From positions 1,173,501-1,237,500 of the forward strand of contig JANEZZ010000982.1 of the NCBI GenBank assembly GCA_026122225.1: a stretch of 64,000 nt of DNA, given 5' to 3'. The stretch is from Heloderma charlesbogerti. Its lineage: Eukaryota; Chordata; Lepidosauria; Squamata; Helodermatidae. Position numbers and translations under genes: made by a program. This document shows, piece by piece, positions 1-9,995 of the stretch (the first letter of the stretch is position 1; each line of letters opens with the position of its first letter). A model generated the notes under the pieces. The model did not search any database, was not told where the DNA came from, and saw only the letters and a program-made list of their open reading frames with translations.

Positions 1-1618
1 TGGCTCATTATGGGCTGCAGAGAGAGACTGGGTGAGGGGATCAAGGTGGTGGTGAACGCCTCCCTTGAGGAGGGAGTGATGCCATCAGCCCTCAAGGAGG
101 CAGTGATAAGACCGCTCTTAAAGAAGCCCTCCTTGGATCCTCAAGTTCTGAACAACTTTCACCCAGTCTCAAATCTGCCATTTTGGGGCAAGGTGATTGA
201 GCGGGTGGTGGTGCTGCAGTTGAAGGCACACTTGGAAGAAACTGATTATCTAGACCCATTTCAGTCGGGCTTCAGGCCTGGGCATGGGACAGAAATGGCC
301 CTGGTCGCCTTGGTAGATGATATGAGGAGGGCTCTGGATAGGGGTGAATGCTCCTTCCTTGTTCTCCTCGACCTCTCAGCGGCTTTTGATACCGTTGACC
401 ACGGTATCCTCCTGGACCGCCTGGAGGGGTTGGGCATTGGGGACACCGTATTGCGGTGGTTCCGGTCCTTCCTCTCTGGCAGGTACCAGAGGGTAGCACT
501 GGGAGAGGAGGTTTCGGACCCGTGGCCACTTACTTGTGGGGTGCCACAGGGTTCCATCCTCTCCCCGATGTTATTTAACATCTATGTGAAGCCACTGGGG
601 GCTATCATCAGGAGGTTTGGGGTGCAGTGTCATCAATATGTGGATGACACGCAGCTCTACCTCTCGTTCAAATCTTCACCAAGGTTGGCCGTAGAATCCC
701 TGTCCAAATGTCTGGAGACGGTGAGTGGCTGGATGGGGAGGAATAAGCTGAAGCTGAACCCTGACAAGACCGAGGTACCTTTGGTGGGAGACAAGAGGAG
801 GCTGGGGGATGTTGACCTGGTGTTGAATGGGGTACGGCTACCCTTGAAAGACCAGATCCGCAGCCTGGGGGTCATTTTGGACTCCCAGCTGTCCATGGAG
901 GCTCAGGTGTCAGCTGTGAGCCGGACAGCGCTGTATCAACTCCATCTGATACGGCGGCTGCACCCCTTCCTTCCCGACCATCTGCTCCCATCGGTAGTAC
1001 ATGCCCTGGTCTCCTCTCGTTTAGACTACTGTAATGCACTCTACGTGGGGTTACCCTTGAAGACGGTTCGGAAACTGCAGCTGGTACAGAATGCGGCGGC
1101 TCGCCTGATTAAAGGCAGCCGCCGGCGAGATCACATCACTCCAGTGCTGAAGGAGTTGCACTGGTTACCAGTTGTTTTCCGGGCCAAATTCAAGGTGTTG
1201 GTTTTGACCTTTAAAACCCTATATGGTTCCGGGCCAGCCTATCTTAAGGAGCACCTCCAGCAGCACCAGACAGGCCGCTTAACAAGATCAGCCTCGGATG
1301 GCCTTCTGTCTGTCCCATCAGCCAGGACAGCTCGACTGGTGGGGACGAGGGAGAGGGCCTTTTCTGTGGTGGCCCCCACTCTGTGGAACTCCCTCCCTAG
1401 GGAACTCCGTCATGCCCCCTCTTTAATGAGCTTCCGTCGTGCATTAAAAACGTGGTTGTTCAGGCAGGCATTTGGGGTGGGTTAGGGTATTTGAGGAAAT
1501 GTTTTTATTGTAGAATTTTATTGTTTTAAACTGTTTTTATTGTATGTTGTACATAGCCCAGAATGGCTGGGTGACCAGCCAGATGGGCGATTAATAAATT
1601 TAATAATAAATAAAAAAT
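1..1618 (+). mobile_element. L2-clade LINE, 3' half with intact RT and 3' tail
   Basis: Non-LTR retrotransposon that begins before the window edge. It contains the open RT frame at 10-1485, then a short AT-rich 3' UTR with the block GTACATAGCCCAGAATGG followed by GGGCGATTAATAAAT and a simple (AATAAATA)-type tail. That tail block recurs at 8210-8300, 41130-41210, 45487-45540 and, reversed, at 61852-61940, so this is one repeated subfamily. Assignment to the L2 clade rests on the RT motifs and on the absence of the CR1 ATTCTATG terminus. The undamaged frame suggests a relatively young copy. Confidence 0.88.
10..1485 (+). CDS. L2-type ORF2 reverse transcriptase, C-terminal part
   Basis: Uninterrupted frame of 491 residues. 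The ATG at 10 is only the first in view; ORF2 very probably starts upstream with an endonuclease domain that lies outside the window. RT signatures in order: SGFRPGHGTE at about residues 86-95, DLSAAFDTVDH at 121-131 (first catalytic Asp), GVPQGS at 177-182, YVDD at 210-213 (catalytic pair, with V in place of the common A), and NKLKLNPDKTE at 245-255. The C-terminal region (RLDYCNALYVGLP, LHWLP, RERAFSVVAP) matches the fragments at 7893, 40795, 61852 and 42490. The protein would copy its RNA at a nicked chromosomal site. No frameshift or stop is seen, but a 5'-truncated copy cannot be judged active. Confidence 0.88.
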   Translation: MGCRERLGEGIKVVVNASLEEGVMPSALKEAVIRPLLKKPSLDPQVLNNFHPVSNLPFWGKVIERVVVLQLKAHLEETDYLDPFQSGFRPGHGTEMALVALVDDMRRALDRGECSFLVLLDLSAAFDTVDHGILLDRLEGLGIGDTVLRWFRSFLSGRYQRVALGEEVSDPWPLTCGVPQGSILSPMLFNIYVKPLGAIIRRFGVQCHQYVDDTQLYLSFKSSPRLAVESLSKCLETVSGWMGRNKLKLNPDKTEVPLVGDKRRLGDVDLVLNGVRLPLKDQIRSLGVILDSQLSMEAQVSAVSRTALYQLHLIRRLHPFLPDHLLPSVVHALVSSRLDYCNALYVGLPLKTVRKLQLVQNAAARLIKGSRRRDHITPVLKELHWLPVVFRAKFKVLVLTFKTLYGSGPAYLKEHLQQHQTGRLTRSASDGLLSVPSARTARLVGTRERAFSVVAPTLWNSLPRELRHAPSLMSFRRALKTWLFRQAFGVG

Positions 1619-2186
1619 ATTCTAATTTATTTTCCTAATGATGATCCCCAACACAGAATTTGTCTTTTTCACAGCACACGGGGTCAACATTTTCATCGAG
1701 CTGTCCACCACAACCCTAAGATCTCTCTCTTGATCATTCTCTACCAGCAAAGACCCCATGTGAAGTTAGGATTTTTTTGCCCCAATCTGCAACACTTCAC
1801 AATTGCTTACGCTGAACTGCATTTGCCATCTTAATGTCTATTCCCCAAGTTTGGAGGGACCCCTTTGAAGCTCTTCTCAATCCCTTTTTATTTTAACCAC
1901 CCTAAATAATTTGGTATCATCAGCAAACTGGTCACTTCACTCCTCACCCTTAACTCCAGGTTTAAAACAGGTTTAAAAGCACTGGATCCTTGGGGGACCT
2001 CACTCTTTACATCCATTCATTGCAAGAACTGACCATGTAGGCCCAACAAGGACTTGAGCAGCAACATGCATGCAAATGTGCCCTGTTAAAGTCAGCATCC
2101 CATCTGATGGTTTCAGGAGGGGAATGGATAGAGAGGCCTAGTTCATATGCCTACTCAGCTTGTGAATTTATGCATTTGTTTCATGT

Positions 2187-2905
2187 ATTACATTTCTATA
2201 CCACCCAATAGCTAAAGCTCTCTGGGCAGTTCAGAAAGATTAAACCCCTAAAATTCAACATGATAAAACAAATATAAAACTTTTAACATACAAAAATTTA
2301 GCCAGTGTGGTGTAGTGGTTGCAATGTTGGACTGGGGACACTCAGGTTCTAGTCCCCACTTGGCCATGAAGCTCACTGAATGACTTTAGGCCAGTCGTTG
2401 ATTCTCAGCCTAACCTACATCACAGGGCTGTTGTGAGGATAAAATGGAGAGGAAGAGGATCATGTAAGTCAGCTTGGGTTCCTTGGAGGAAAAAAGGCAG
2501 GATATAAATGTAACAATAAACAAATACCCCAAAAATGTAAATACATTTTAAAATGTATTTTTTTAATATTTAAACAGTTCAAATTAGCTAAAACAATCAA
2601 TAATAGAATACCAGGATCCAGTAAAACATCTTAACATTAAAAAGCCCCATCATGTGTCATCAAATACCTAGCAGTAGAAGAAAGTCTTAACCAGGCACCA
2701 AAACGATGACAATGTTAGTGTCAGGTGGACCTCACTGGGGAGAGCATTCTACAGTCTGGGAACCACCACTAAGAAGGCCTTGTGACCCTCCTCTGAACCT
2801 CCCTCAGTGAACACAATGTCTGCACTGCCACTATATAGTAAGGGAGGGCTGGATGCCACAGGTACAAGCAACTGCTGATAAAAAGGGAGGTGGGGCTGCC
2901 TTTAA
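2187..2905 (-). mobile_element. Old L2 LINE 3' end, split by a SINE
   Basis: Read on the minus strand, the 3' tip is at 2187 (rc of CCACCCAATAGCTAAAGCTC, the CCCAGAGAGC...TATTGGG tail type). Upstream coding remnants near 2700-2860 resemble the conserved LINE end (rc of GAGAGCATTCTACAGTCTGG, as in the FSVV..LWNSLP region). The frame is broken throughout. The SINE at 2301-2529 sits inside it. The right limit is approximate. Confidence 0.6.
2301..2529 (+). mobile_element. tRNA-derived SINE (Sauria/Squam-like)
   Basis: The head contains a pol III A-box-like TGTAGTGGTTGCAATG and a B-box-like GGTTCTAGTCC. The body reads GGCCAGTCGTTGATTCTCAG...CACAGGGCTGTTGTGAGGAT and is followed by a tail GGCAGGATATAAATG with AAC/A-rich repeats. 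The flanks CAAAAATTTA (2291-2300) and CAAAAATGTA (2530-2539) match at 9 of 10 positions and look like the target duplication in the host L2. A second copy is at 25313. Confidence 0.82.
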
Positions 2906-3542
2906 GGGTGCGATGTTGCTTTCCCCTCATTGATGGGCTACATGAGATCCTAGGTGCACTCCTCTCATGCCTCCTCATAGTTTCTTCCAAATAGGTCAGC
3001 AGGAACAAGATCACCTCGACCCAGATGGTGCAGGTGGAAGAGTGCAGTTTTATTAGCATACTTGCAATTAATGCACTTTTTCTGCTCTGCAAGAAAGAAC
3101 ATGCACAAAAAAGGAACTCAAATGTTTCATCTGTGTTTAATTGCTCCTTGATTTTTGTTCTAATGAGGGAGGGAATTGAAACAATGAAATGAGCATGTGC
3201 AATGTGAATAAGAGAGTAGATGAACAATTAACGGAAGTCTGGGCCCTGGTTTTTGCTGCCTGCTGACTTTGGTGATTGAATTAAGACCATCATAAGTATA
3301 ATAGGAAGACTCGTCCTTGTCCCGATCATCTACATGTTTATTTAATTATCTGTCCAACTGACTCTCAGATAAATTGGAAACAGATGCCAAGAGTTTTTTT
3401 CGCATTCAGTAGCTTCATTAGTTGTCCCCCTGCTGCTGCAAGCACACAAATCCATGACATAATTCAGATGATGCAAAAACAAAACTAAAACCCCCAAAAG
3501 CCAATACAACAGAAGGTTAGAAAATTTAGGGTAGCAGGGTAT
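2906..3542. other. No recognisable feature
   Basis: AT-rich DNA with no repeat, exon or RNA gene that I can support. The open frame on the minus strand across 2769-3227 lies partly in the L2 remnant and has no recognisable domain. Confidence 0.5.
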
Positions 3543-4005
3543 TCATAGAATCATAGAATAGTAGGGCTGGAAGGGGCCTAGAAGACCACTTAGTCCAACC
3601 CCCTGCTCAGTGCAGGAATCCAAGTCAGAGTATCCCTGACAGATGGCTGTCCAGCTTCATCTTGAATGCCTCCAGTGTGGGAGAGCCCACCACCTCCCTA
3701 GGTAATGGGTTCCATTGTCATATTGCTCTTACAGTCAGGAGGTTTTCCTGATGTTCAGCCAGAATCTGGCTTCCTGTAACTTGAGCCCATTATTCCATGT
3801 CCTGCACTCTGGGATGATGGAGAAGAGATCCTGGCCTTCCTCTCTGGGACAACCTTTCAAGTACTTGAAGAGTGCTATCCTATCTCCCCTCAGTCTTCTC
3901 TTCTCAAGGCGAAACATGCCCAGTTCTTTCAGCCTCTCCTCATAGGGCTTTGTTTCCAATCCCCTGATCATCTTCGCTGCCCTCCTCTGAACCCTCTCCA
4001 GTATT
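3543..4005 (-). mobile_element. CR1 LINE 3' end
   Basis: The plus strand starts with TCATAGAATCATAGAATAG, the reverse complement of the diagnostic CR1 3' terminus. Upstream on the minus strand lies the C-terminal ORF2 region, open over 3735-3971 as a 78-residue fragment. It contains [16 protein letters not shown] and [20 protein letters not shown], the typical CR1 end of ORF2. The copy is 5'-truncated near 4005. Other copies are at 25709, 38572 and 42327. Confidence 0.92.
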
Positions 4006-4122
4006 CAACTTTACAGAAGACAGACTTCTATTTTAGAGAGCTGGCAGAGGACAGTCCTCCCTTTGAAAGTGTTCTCTATTTGCTGGGCTTCCCAGCCTAA
4101 GTCTAGTTTAAAGATAAAAAAT

Positions 4123-4659
4123 TGTCAGGATTCCCCTTTTGCCCTGCTGAAAACTCCAACAGCCAAATCAACACTCAGACAAAAGGCTGCATTTCCAAGG
4201 CTTTAACTCCATTTACCCTAATGAGGCATACAGATGCAAATTGCTAGAGGCTCATAGACTACAAAGGAAAAGCCTTTAAGGAGTCCAAAGGGGAGCTACG
4301 AAAATTGGTCTCCATTTGGGAAAAGGCGGCAAACTCTCTTAACTTAAGGGATGGGAGGGGAAACTCTCCCCCTCTCCCATGACACATAGCTGTTGACGCC
4401 AAGCCAATCGGGCAGAGTGCCTAAGTTCAGCCCTGCAATTTCCCACTGGTGCCTGTGTCTGCGCCTTGCGTCTAAGAGTTCAGGTTGTCCTTCCTTCGCC
4501 TCCCCCCGTTCGCTATCACTCACAGGGAAGTGTGAAGGGAGGGTCTCTCCATCCAGCTGTGCCTCTGAAGCCTGGGAAAGTTCCTCCCCCATGTGTTGCA
4601 GCTCTTCCTCAGCATCTGAACTGCTCTGGCACTCTATATGCTCAGAGGCAACCCTGACA
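4123..4659 (-). mobile_element. Solo LTR (TGTCAGG family), copy A
   Basis: On the minus strand the LTR runs from TGTCAGGGTTGCC (4659) to AATCCTGACA (4123). The flanks AAAAT (4118-4122) and AGAAT (4660-4664) match at 4 of 5, consistent with a 5-bp target duplication. From the first bases an open frame of about 105 codons runs to a TAA at 4344. Features in order: SEHIECQSSSDAEEE near the start, a DARRRH stretch in the middle, and SPPIP before the stop. An AATTAAA-type polyadenylation signal lies downstream at about 4215. No internal retroelement region flanks it, so it is a solo LTR. The termini fit a Gypsy-like or retroviral element. Confidence 0.82.
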
Positions 4660-4673
4660 AGAATCATCAGAAG

Positions 4674-4730
4674 AGCTTCGGCTATTGGGCGGTATAGAAA
4701 TGAAATAAATAAATAAATAAATAAAATAAA
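4674..4730 (+). mobile_element. 57-bp L2 3'-tip insertion
   Basis: Contains only the last bases of an L2 (CGGCTATTGGGCGGTATAG followed by AAATAAAT repeats). It is flanked by perfect 8-bp repeats ATCAGAAG at 4666-4673 and 4731-4738. The host MITE copies (for example at 23914) have a single CATCAGAAGG here, which confirms an insertion. Confidence 0.85.
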
Positions 4731-5281
4731 ATCAGAAGGAAGAGCTGGGCCTTGAAGTTGCCCATCAACCACACCTGGACAGCAGACCAAGCAAGGCACA
4801 CCGGTCACCTGGTCACAGTCTTCCACACAATGGTGAGATGTACTATATTTCTATTTAAAAAGTTATCACTTCTAAATTTGCACCTATGCACATAAGTTTT
4901 CATGTGCAAATGTTTTGCAAGTTGGTATCCTGTTTTGTCCTCTTTTTTGGTGATGCATTTCTTCTTTTTTTGATGATGGGTAAATGGCCACCCTAGTCAG
5001 AATCTAGCCATTACTATGTGTATGGAAGTTTTTCTGTTTTACCTGTGGGATGTTCTCAGAGAAGAGGTAGGCAAAGAAATACCTTTTCCTTGTGCTCTTG
5101 TGAAGATGTGAGGTGGCTACCACAGCCAGAATTTGTTAACAAAAACAGCTGAGCCTCCAACTGGAAAACCAGGAAGGAAAGTTACTCGCTGTCTATCTGC
5201 CACTTCCTAGTGCTACATTTCTGTCTTGCTGGGTGTGACCAGGAAATTGTATATTGGGATTCGGGGGGGGGGGATCTTAAC

Positions 5282-5414
5282 TTGTGGGGAACATGTGGCC
5301 TTCCATATGTTTTGGCCTACAACTCCCAACAGCTCTAACCAGCATAGCCAGTGGTGAGGAATGATGGGAGTTGTGGTTGTCCAGATGTTTTGGTCTACAA
5401 GTTGCCCACCACTG
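5282..5414. mobile_element. Palindromic hAT-like MITE (ACTCCCA family)
   Basis: Foldback of about 130 bp. The left arm has GTTTTGGCCTACAACTCCCA and the right arm TGGGAGTTGTGG...GTTTTGGTCTAC, closing with GTTGCCCACCACTG. The flanks ATCTTAAC and ACCTAAAC match at 6 of 8, as expected for a hAT target duplication. Related copies are at 15114, 15680, 39479 and 51772. Confidence 0.75.
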
Positions 5415-6169
5415 ACCTAAACAAAACTGCCTCATGACAGTTAGCTCTGGCCTGGTCTATACAGGCAGCAGAATGAGGTGGTAGTTCTGAGCTGGTAACA
5501 CTGTTGGCTTCAGCAAGTTGCCCAAGAGGGATCCCTAGGGATAGGAGAAGGTTTGTGGGGCCTCGTCAGAGAGGCTGCTTTTTCCTCCTCTCTGGTTTTT
5601 GTCATTATTTGCACACTTGGAGAGGGTAGCTGAAGAGGCAGCAAGAAAGAGGTGGTGGTGAAAGAGCAGAGCCAGGGTTTTCCAGGGTTCAGCAGTGGAT
5701 TCCCTGCTGGGATATGGGCCTCAGCAGGTACCTGATGATGTCAACCTCTGACCCTGGCCCAGGGTGACAAAATGGGCTGTACTACTTCAGACTGTAGGTG
5801 GATCACATTTATGAATAAGAACGTAAGAAGAGCCATACTGGATCAGAATAAAGGCCAATCTAGTTTTTGTATATGGGAAACAGCAACACATACCAGATGT
5901 CTTTAGACTCAACCGCTATTTATAGAAACACAGAGCAACCTGCTTTGACTTCTAAGAGGAGTATAAACAACTTAACCAAATAATTGTCCTTGGTAACTGG
6001 GAGAGTCATATAGGCCCCAGGTTGGCCTGGCCTCTCAGGAGATTATGCAAGCCAAACTGTGCCTGGCGGCTTCAGTCCCAAAGTGAAAGCATTGTGCAGA
6101 AGCATTCTGCAAAAGCAAAAGTGTAACTGGGCAAAATCAGATGGTGGGGATGGGAAGGGGTACTTCTTT
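5415..6169. other. No clear feature; one repeat scrap
   Basis: Mostly unrecognised. At about 5817-5865 the words AAGAACGTAAGAAGAGCC and CTGGATCAGA match the end of the dispersed repeat at 28830-29008 and the scrap at 60664-60705. Confidence 0.4.
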
Positions 6170-6853
6170 TTACCAGCTTAGGCTGGTACGCCAGCTCCGT
6201 ATGCAATCTGGAAAGGGCAGATCTTGCTCGGTTGTTCCTGCTCTGGAGACATCCAGACTGGGCTACAGTAATGTGATCTACATGAGGCTGCCTTTAAATA
6301 CAGTTTAGACATGTCCAGCTGGTGCAGAATATGGCTACCCAGATGTTGGGGAGGCTGCTAAGTCAGCTCCTGTGACAACGATACAGCACTGGCTGTACTC
6401 GTTGTCAGTGCATTTTCAGGCCCAATTTAAAGTGTTGTGGGGTGTGTTTTTTTAATCTTTATATCCTTCAATAGGTTGGGTCCAAGTTACCTGAAGTACC
6501 AGCCTGCCCACACTCTGAGGTCATCAACATATGCCCTTCCCACTTGCCAGTCACAAAGGATGGCCATTGGTGGCTGAGAACAAGGGAGAGGGACTTTTTG
6601 GTAGTGGCTCCGCACCTCTGGAATTGGGGGTTCATCTGGCCCCTTCTTTGCAAGTCTTCAGGAAAGCTCTGAAAACCCACCTATTTTTACTGGCTGTTCC
6701 TTAGTTTTTGAACTGCTAATTTTATTTGTAATTGCTGTTTTTAATGGATTTTATTGTTTTGTTTCTTTTATCTTGTATGCCACCTTGGGAAGGTTCCAAC
6801 TTAAAGGTAGCCAAGAAATAAAGTTAAATAAAAATAAACAAACAAATAAATAA
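6170..6853 (+). mobile_element. Old L2 LINE 3' end
   Basis: Degraded coding remnants are recognisable, including CTGGTGCAGAATATGGCTAC (LVQNMA.), CAGGCCCAATTTAAAGTG and GAGGGACTTTTTGGTAGTGG, in the order of the L2 C-terminal region. A 3' UTR with TATGCCACCTTGGGAAGG and a (AAATAAA) tail follows. Stops and frameshifts are present. Confidence 0.75.
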
Positions 6854-6949
6854 CAAGTTATTTCTTCTGAAATAACTGAAGCAAAAGGATAATTGACAAA
6901 GCAAGCAATGCAGAATAAATGGGACAGCGCTGATAAAATAAAGGAATTG

Positions 6950-7372
6950 TTGTTTATTCATTCAGTCACTTCCGACTCTTCGTGACTTCATGGACCAGCC
7001 CACGCCAGAGCTTCCTGGCAGCCGTCGCCACCCCCAGCTCCCCCACGCTCGAGTCCGTCACCTCCAGAATATCATCCATCCATCTTGCCCTTGGTCGGCC
7101 CCTCTTCCTTTTGCCTTCCACTTTCCCTAGCATCAGCATCTTCTCCAGGGTATCCTGTCTTCTCATTATGTGGCCAAAGTACTTCAGTTTTGCCTTTAAT
7201 ATCCTTCCCTCAAGTGAGCCGTCTGGCTTTCTTTCCTGGAGTATGGACTGGTTTGATCTTCTTGCAGTCCAAGGCACTCTCAGAATTTTCCTCCAACACC
7301 ACAGTTCAAAAGCATCTATCTTCCTTCGCTCAGCCTTCCTTATGGTCCAGCTCTCGCAGCCATAGGTTACTA
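6950..7372 (-). mobile_element. RTE-clade LINE 3' end (BovB relative)
   Basis: On the minus strand an open frame of 147 residues (6966-7409) starts in flanking sequence. It enters the element at YGCESWTIRKAERRKIDAF (about residue 17), continues through VPWTARRSNQSIL and GKRKRGRPRARWMDD, and ends in KSRK. This is the conserved C-terminal end of RTE ORF2. It differs clearly from the BovB copies at 10322, 22722 and 48094: RARWMDDILEVTDSS replaces RMRWLDSITDAMNMN. It is therefore a separate RTE subfamily. It is 5'-truncated at about 7372; the 3' UTR is the short stretch ending near 6950. Confidence 0.85.
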
Positions 7373-7782
7373 TGAGGAATATAAGTACCAAAATAACCAA
7401 TGCAAACAAAATATAGAACTGGAATCTGATCAGATCCTATTTGATTCCATTTTGCAGTCCCCTCCAGCCAGCCCATCTTCTTGTAAAGCTAAAGCATCTT
7501 AATTATTCTAAGTTCATGGACCCAGAGCCCAAGCATGAGGTCTCAGATATCTGGGGGAGGGGGCATGGTCCAGGCTGCAGCCCCATTAATATGAGGGGGG
7601 AAATTAGGCTCAGTTGTAGATCATGCCTGAGGATATCTATGGAAACATATTTCCCTCCAAGTGTGTATCTATTGCTCTGATCTCATGAGGTTCGCCTGGC
7701 CAATCAGGCACAGTGTTAGAGCAGAACAAGCAGCATTCTGAACAGTGAGTTGCTGGCCCAGGCCCTTCTCTAGAATAAAGAG
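7373..7782. other. No recognisable feature
   Basis: No repeat or gene identified. Short open frames have no domain signal. Confidence 0.4.
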
Positions 7783-8715
7783 AGGGTGTGTTCACATGAT
7801 CATGGGGGGAGGGTGGGTAGCAGAACCACACTGTGGGAGGGGTAAGGGAACCACAACACACATGCCCCACACTACTGCAGAACCACACAGGGCAGCATAG
7901 TTCCCTATCTCAAGGAGCATCTCCAGCAACACCAGACAGGCCGCTCAACAAGATCAGCCTCGGATGGCCTTCTCGCTGTTCCATCAGCCAGGACAGCTAG
8001 GCTGGTGAGGACATGGGAGAGGGCCTTCTCTGTGGTGGCCCCCGCTCTGTGGAACTCCCTCCCCAGGGAACTCTGCCATGCCCCCTCTTTAATGAGCTTC
8101 CACCATGCATTAAAAACGTGGTTGTTCAGGCAGGCATTTGGGGTGGGCAAGGGTAATTTTAGAAATGTGATGTTTTTAATGTTGAATTTTATTGTGTAAA
8201 CTGTTTTTATTGTTGTACATCGCCCAGAGTGGCTGGGTGACTGGCCAGATGGGCGACCGGCCAGATGGGCAATTAATAAATTAAATAAATAAATAACCCA
8301 TCCCTGCAGCGTGGTTCCTGTGTTGTCCTCCCGCCACTGTGGCCGCATATCGCAGTGGCCACCGCAGCAGGAATCGGGTCGCACTGGCTGCTCCAGCCGT
8401 CGCTATGTGACAGCAACCATAGAGATTGCCCGCACTGCCTGGAGTGCCACTGGAAGTTCCAGTTGCTCTAGGTGGCCATCTCTATGGTCACCAGGATTTA
8501 TCCACGGCACAGCCGGATTTATCCACGCATCACCCAACGGACAACATGGGCCACCCCAGGACCCCTTACTCCCACTGCAGAGGGTAGGTAATGGGGGTGG
8601 GTAAGTTACTAATTGAATGAAGGGGAAAAACCCCTCACATGGCATGCTAACCCACCATGGTTCGCTCCCAAATGCAACCCATAATGGGTTAGCATTACAT
8701 GTGAACCCAGCCAGA
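7783..8715. mobile_element. Possible MITE interrupted by an L2 end
   Basis: The outer ends look inverted: GGGTGTGTTCACATG near 7787 and CATGTGAACCCAGCC near 8699-8713. The right part is GC-rich with ATAATGGGTTAGCATTACATG. The L2 3' end at 7893-8300 lies between. The target duplication was not resolved, so the call is tentative. Confidence 0.4.
7893..8300 (+). mobile_element. L2 LINE 3' end, 5'-truncated
   Basis: Same subfamily as 1-1618. Coding words for YLKEHLQQHQTGRSTRSASD, RERAFSVVAPALWNSLP and FRQAFGVG are followed by the tail GCCCAGAGTGGCTGGGTGAC, with a small duplication (CTGGCCAGATGGGCGACCGG), and AATAAATAAATAA. Frame breaks occur near the start. Confidence 0.9.
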
Positions 8716-8884
8716 GTGTATTGCTTGTGCAGTTAAACTGGGACTTGTCATTTGAGAGACAGAGAGATATGGGCTTCCCTATGTGATTTTCTCTCTCAAG
8801 AACTATTAGTCCCACAGTTCTTTGAATATAAGCAGGAGAGAAGGTCAGCTGGAGAGACAATGTGACATAATAATCAGGGACGTT

Positions 8885-9030
8885 GATCCTAGGAAGAGTG
8901 GGAGCCAGTGCTTTTGGTAGGATTTACATGCAGAAGGTCTCAGGTTTAAGTCCTAACAGGTCTAGTTTAAGAACGATCAGGTAGAAGGTGATGTGAAAGA
9001 TTTGTGCCAGAGAGCTGTTGCCAATGACAT
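8885..9030 (+). mobile_element. tRNA-derived SINE, partial
   Basis: Contains TTTACATGCAGAAGGTCTCAG with the B-box-like GGTTTAAGTCC, then GATCAGGTAGAAGGTGATG and GAGAGCTGTTGCCA. This is the same order as the SINE at 45785. The start is eroded and the 3' end is missing where it meets the next SINE. Confidence 0.65.
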
Positions 9031-9240
9031 AGACATAGGAACCCAGCAAGCTACCTTAAACTGAGTTAGACCCTTGGTCCATCAAGCCCAGTACTGTCCA
9101 TACTGACTGGCAGTGACTCTTCAGAGTTTCAAGCAGGATTTTTTTGTAGCCCTACTTGGAGATGCCAGGGATCAAACCTAGGACCTTCTACATGCAAAGC
9201 AGGTGCTCTGCCACTCAGCTAGAGTCCTCCCTAGACAATA
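9031..9240 (-). mobile_element. tRNA-derived SINE
   Basis: On the minus strand the head is tRNA-like: TAGCTGAGTGGCAGAGCAC, GCTTTGCATGTAGAAGGTCC, B-box GGTTTGATCC. It most resembles an alanine tRNA (TTTGCAT anticodon arm). The body ends with ACCTTGGTCC...CCTATGT-like words on the plus-strand left side. The B-box mutations and fused body show it is a SINE and not a working tRNA gene. Confidence 0.75.
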
Positions 9241-9389
9241 TTGGCCTCCATGGAAAAACAGTCTAATTGGTATAAAGCAGCTTCCTATTCTCGCTCCCTG
9301 CTCAAACTTTAGATTGTAAACTCCATGGGGCAGAGACCTGCTTTTTGTTATTGCTATTCTGTATATCAATGGCACTGTATAACCAACTG

Positions 9390-9995
9390 TGCCTCCCCCG
9401 AGAGGCCCCCTTGGGGAAGCTAATTCAGAAGAAGTGCTAATTGCTTGTGATAAAGATGAACTAACTCAAATGAGCAGCTACTGATTGAAATGGGGGATTT
9501 CCTCAAGCCTTCATTAGATTGGTTCATTTTCAGAATTCAGGGAGAGATTCTGTGCTGCTTGGGGATAACTGCATGTCATTGTTTAATGTAGCAATTAAAA
9601 TGATGATCTAAGTTAAATTGTTAACATTATGCATTACTGTTCTGGTGTTCAATGTTTGCTGAAAAATCCATCACAGCAAAAGCCTCAGTTCATAAGCGTG
9701 CCAAACTAGATACTTAAAAATGATTATCATAAGGAAACATTTGCTTTATACTCTTTCTATCAATAGAATAGATTTGCCATTATTTATACATAATGTGAGT
9801 CTATATTTAGGTATGAATGCAAAGGCAATATGTAGTAGGTTCAATTTCATAATGGCCTTTTCTGCATCTAATCGACCTTCCTGTTTGAAAACATGTAATT
9901 TTTGCAGGAGATTCTATAGTGCCACAAACCAAGGCTGCAAGCCACAAAGAGAAATTATCATTTTGGGTCTCAGCAATCTCCCACTCAGATAACAA
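9390..9995. other. AT-rich repeat-poor island
   Basis: No repeat recognised. Dense in homeodomain-core words (TAATTG, ATTAAAA, CTAATTGC) and without frame or simple repeat. Open frames on both strands are short and lack domains. The composition resembles vertebrate conserved noncoding DNA, but conservation cannot be tested here. Confidence 0.3.

Larger units (their letters stand above)
4010..4999 (+). mobile_element. MITE of the 'GGCCA' family (interrupted)
   Basis: DNA-transposon-like repeat, about 400 bp when uninterrupted, with TAGGGTGGCCA-type ends. Here the left end is lost near the CR1 and the right end TGGCCACCCTA is at about 4989-4999. The body words GAGGACAGTCCTC, AGTTTAAAGATAA, AGAGCTGGGCCTTG, CAGTCTTCCACAC and GGTGATGCATTT occur in the same order in the copies at 14962, 23774, 29305, 39037 and 56627. 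An LTR (4123-4659) and a 57-bp L2 tip (4674-4730) are inserted in it. Confidence 0.75.

Noticed and set aside
9140..9240. Possible alanine tRNA gene
   Set aside because: B box and acceptor pairing are degraded and it is fused to a SINE body shared with other copies.
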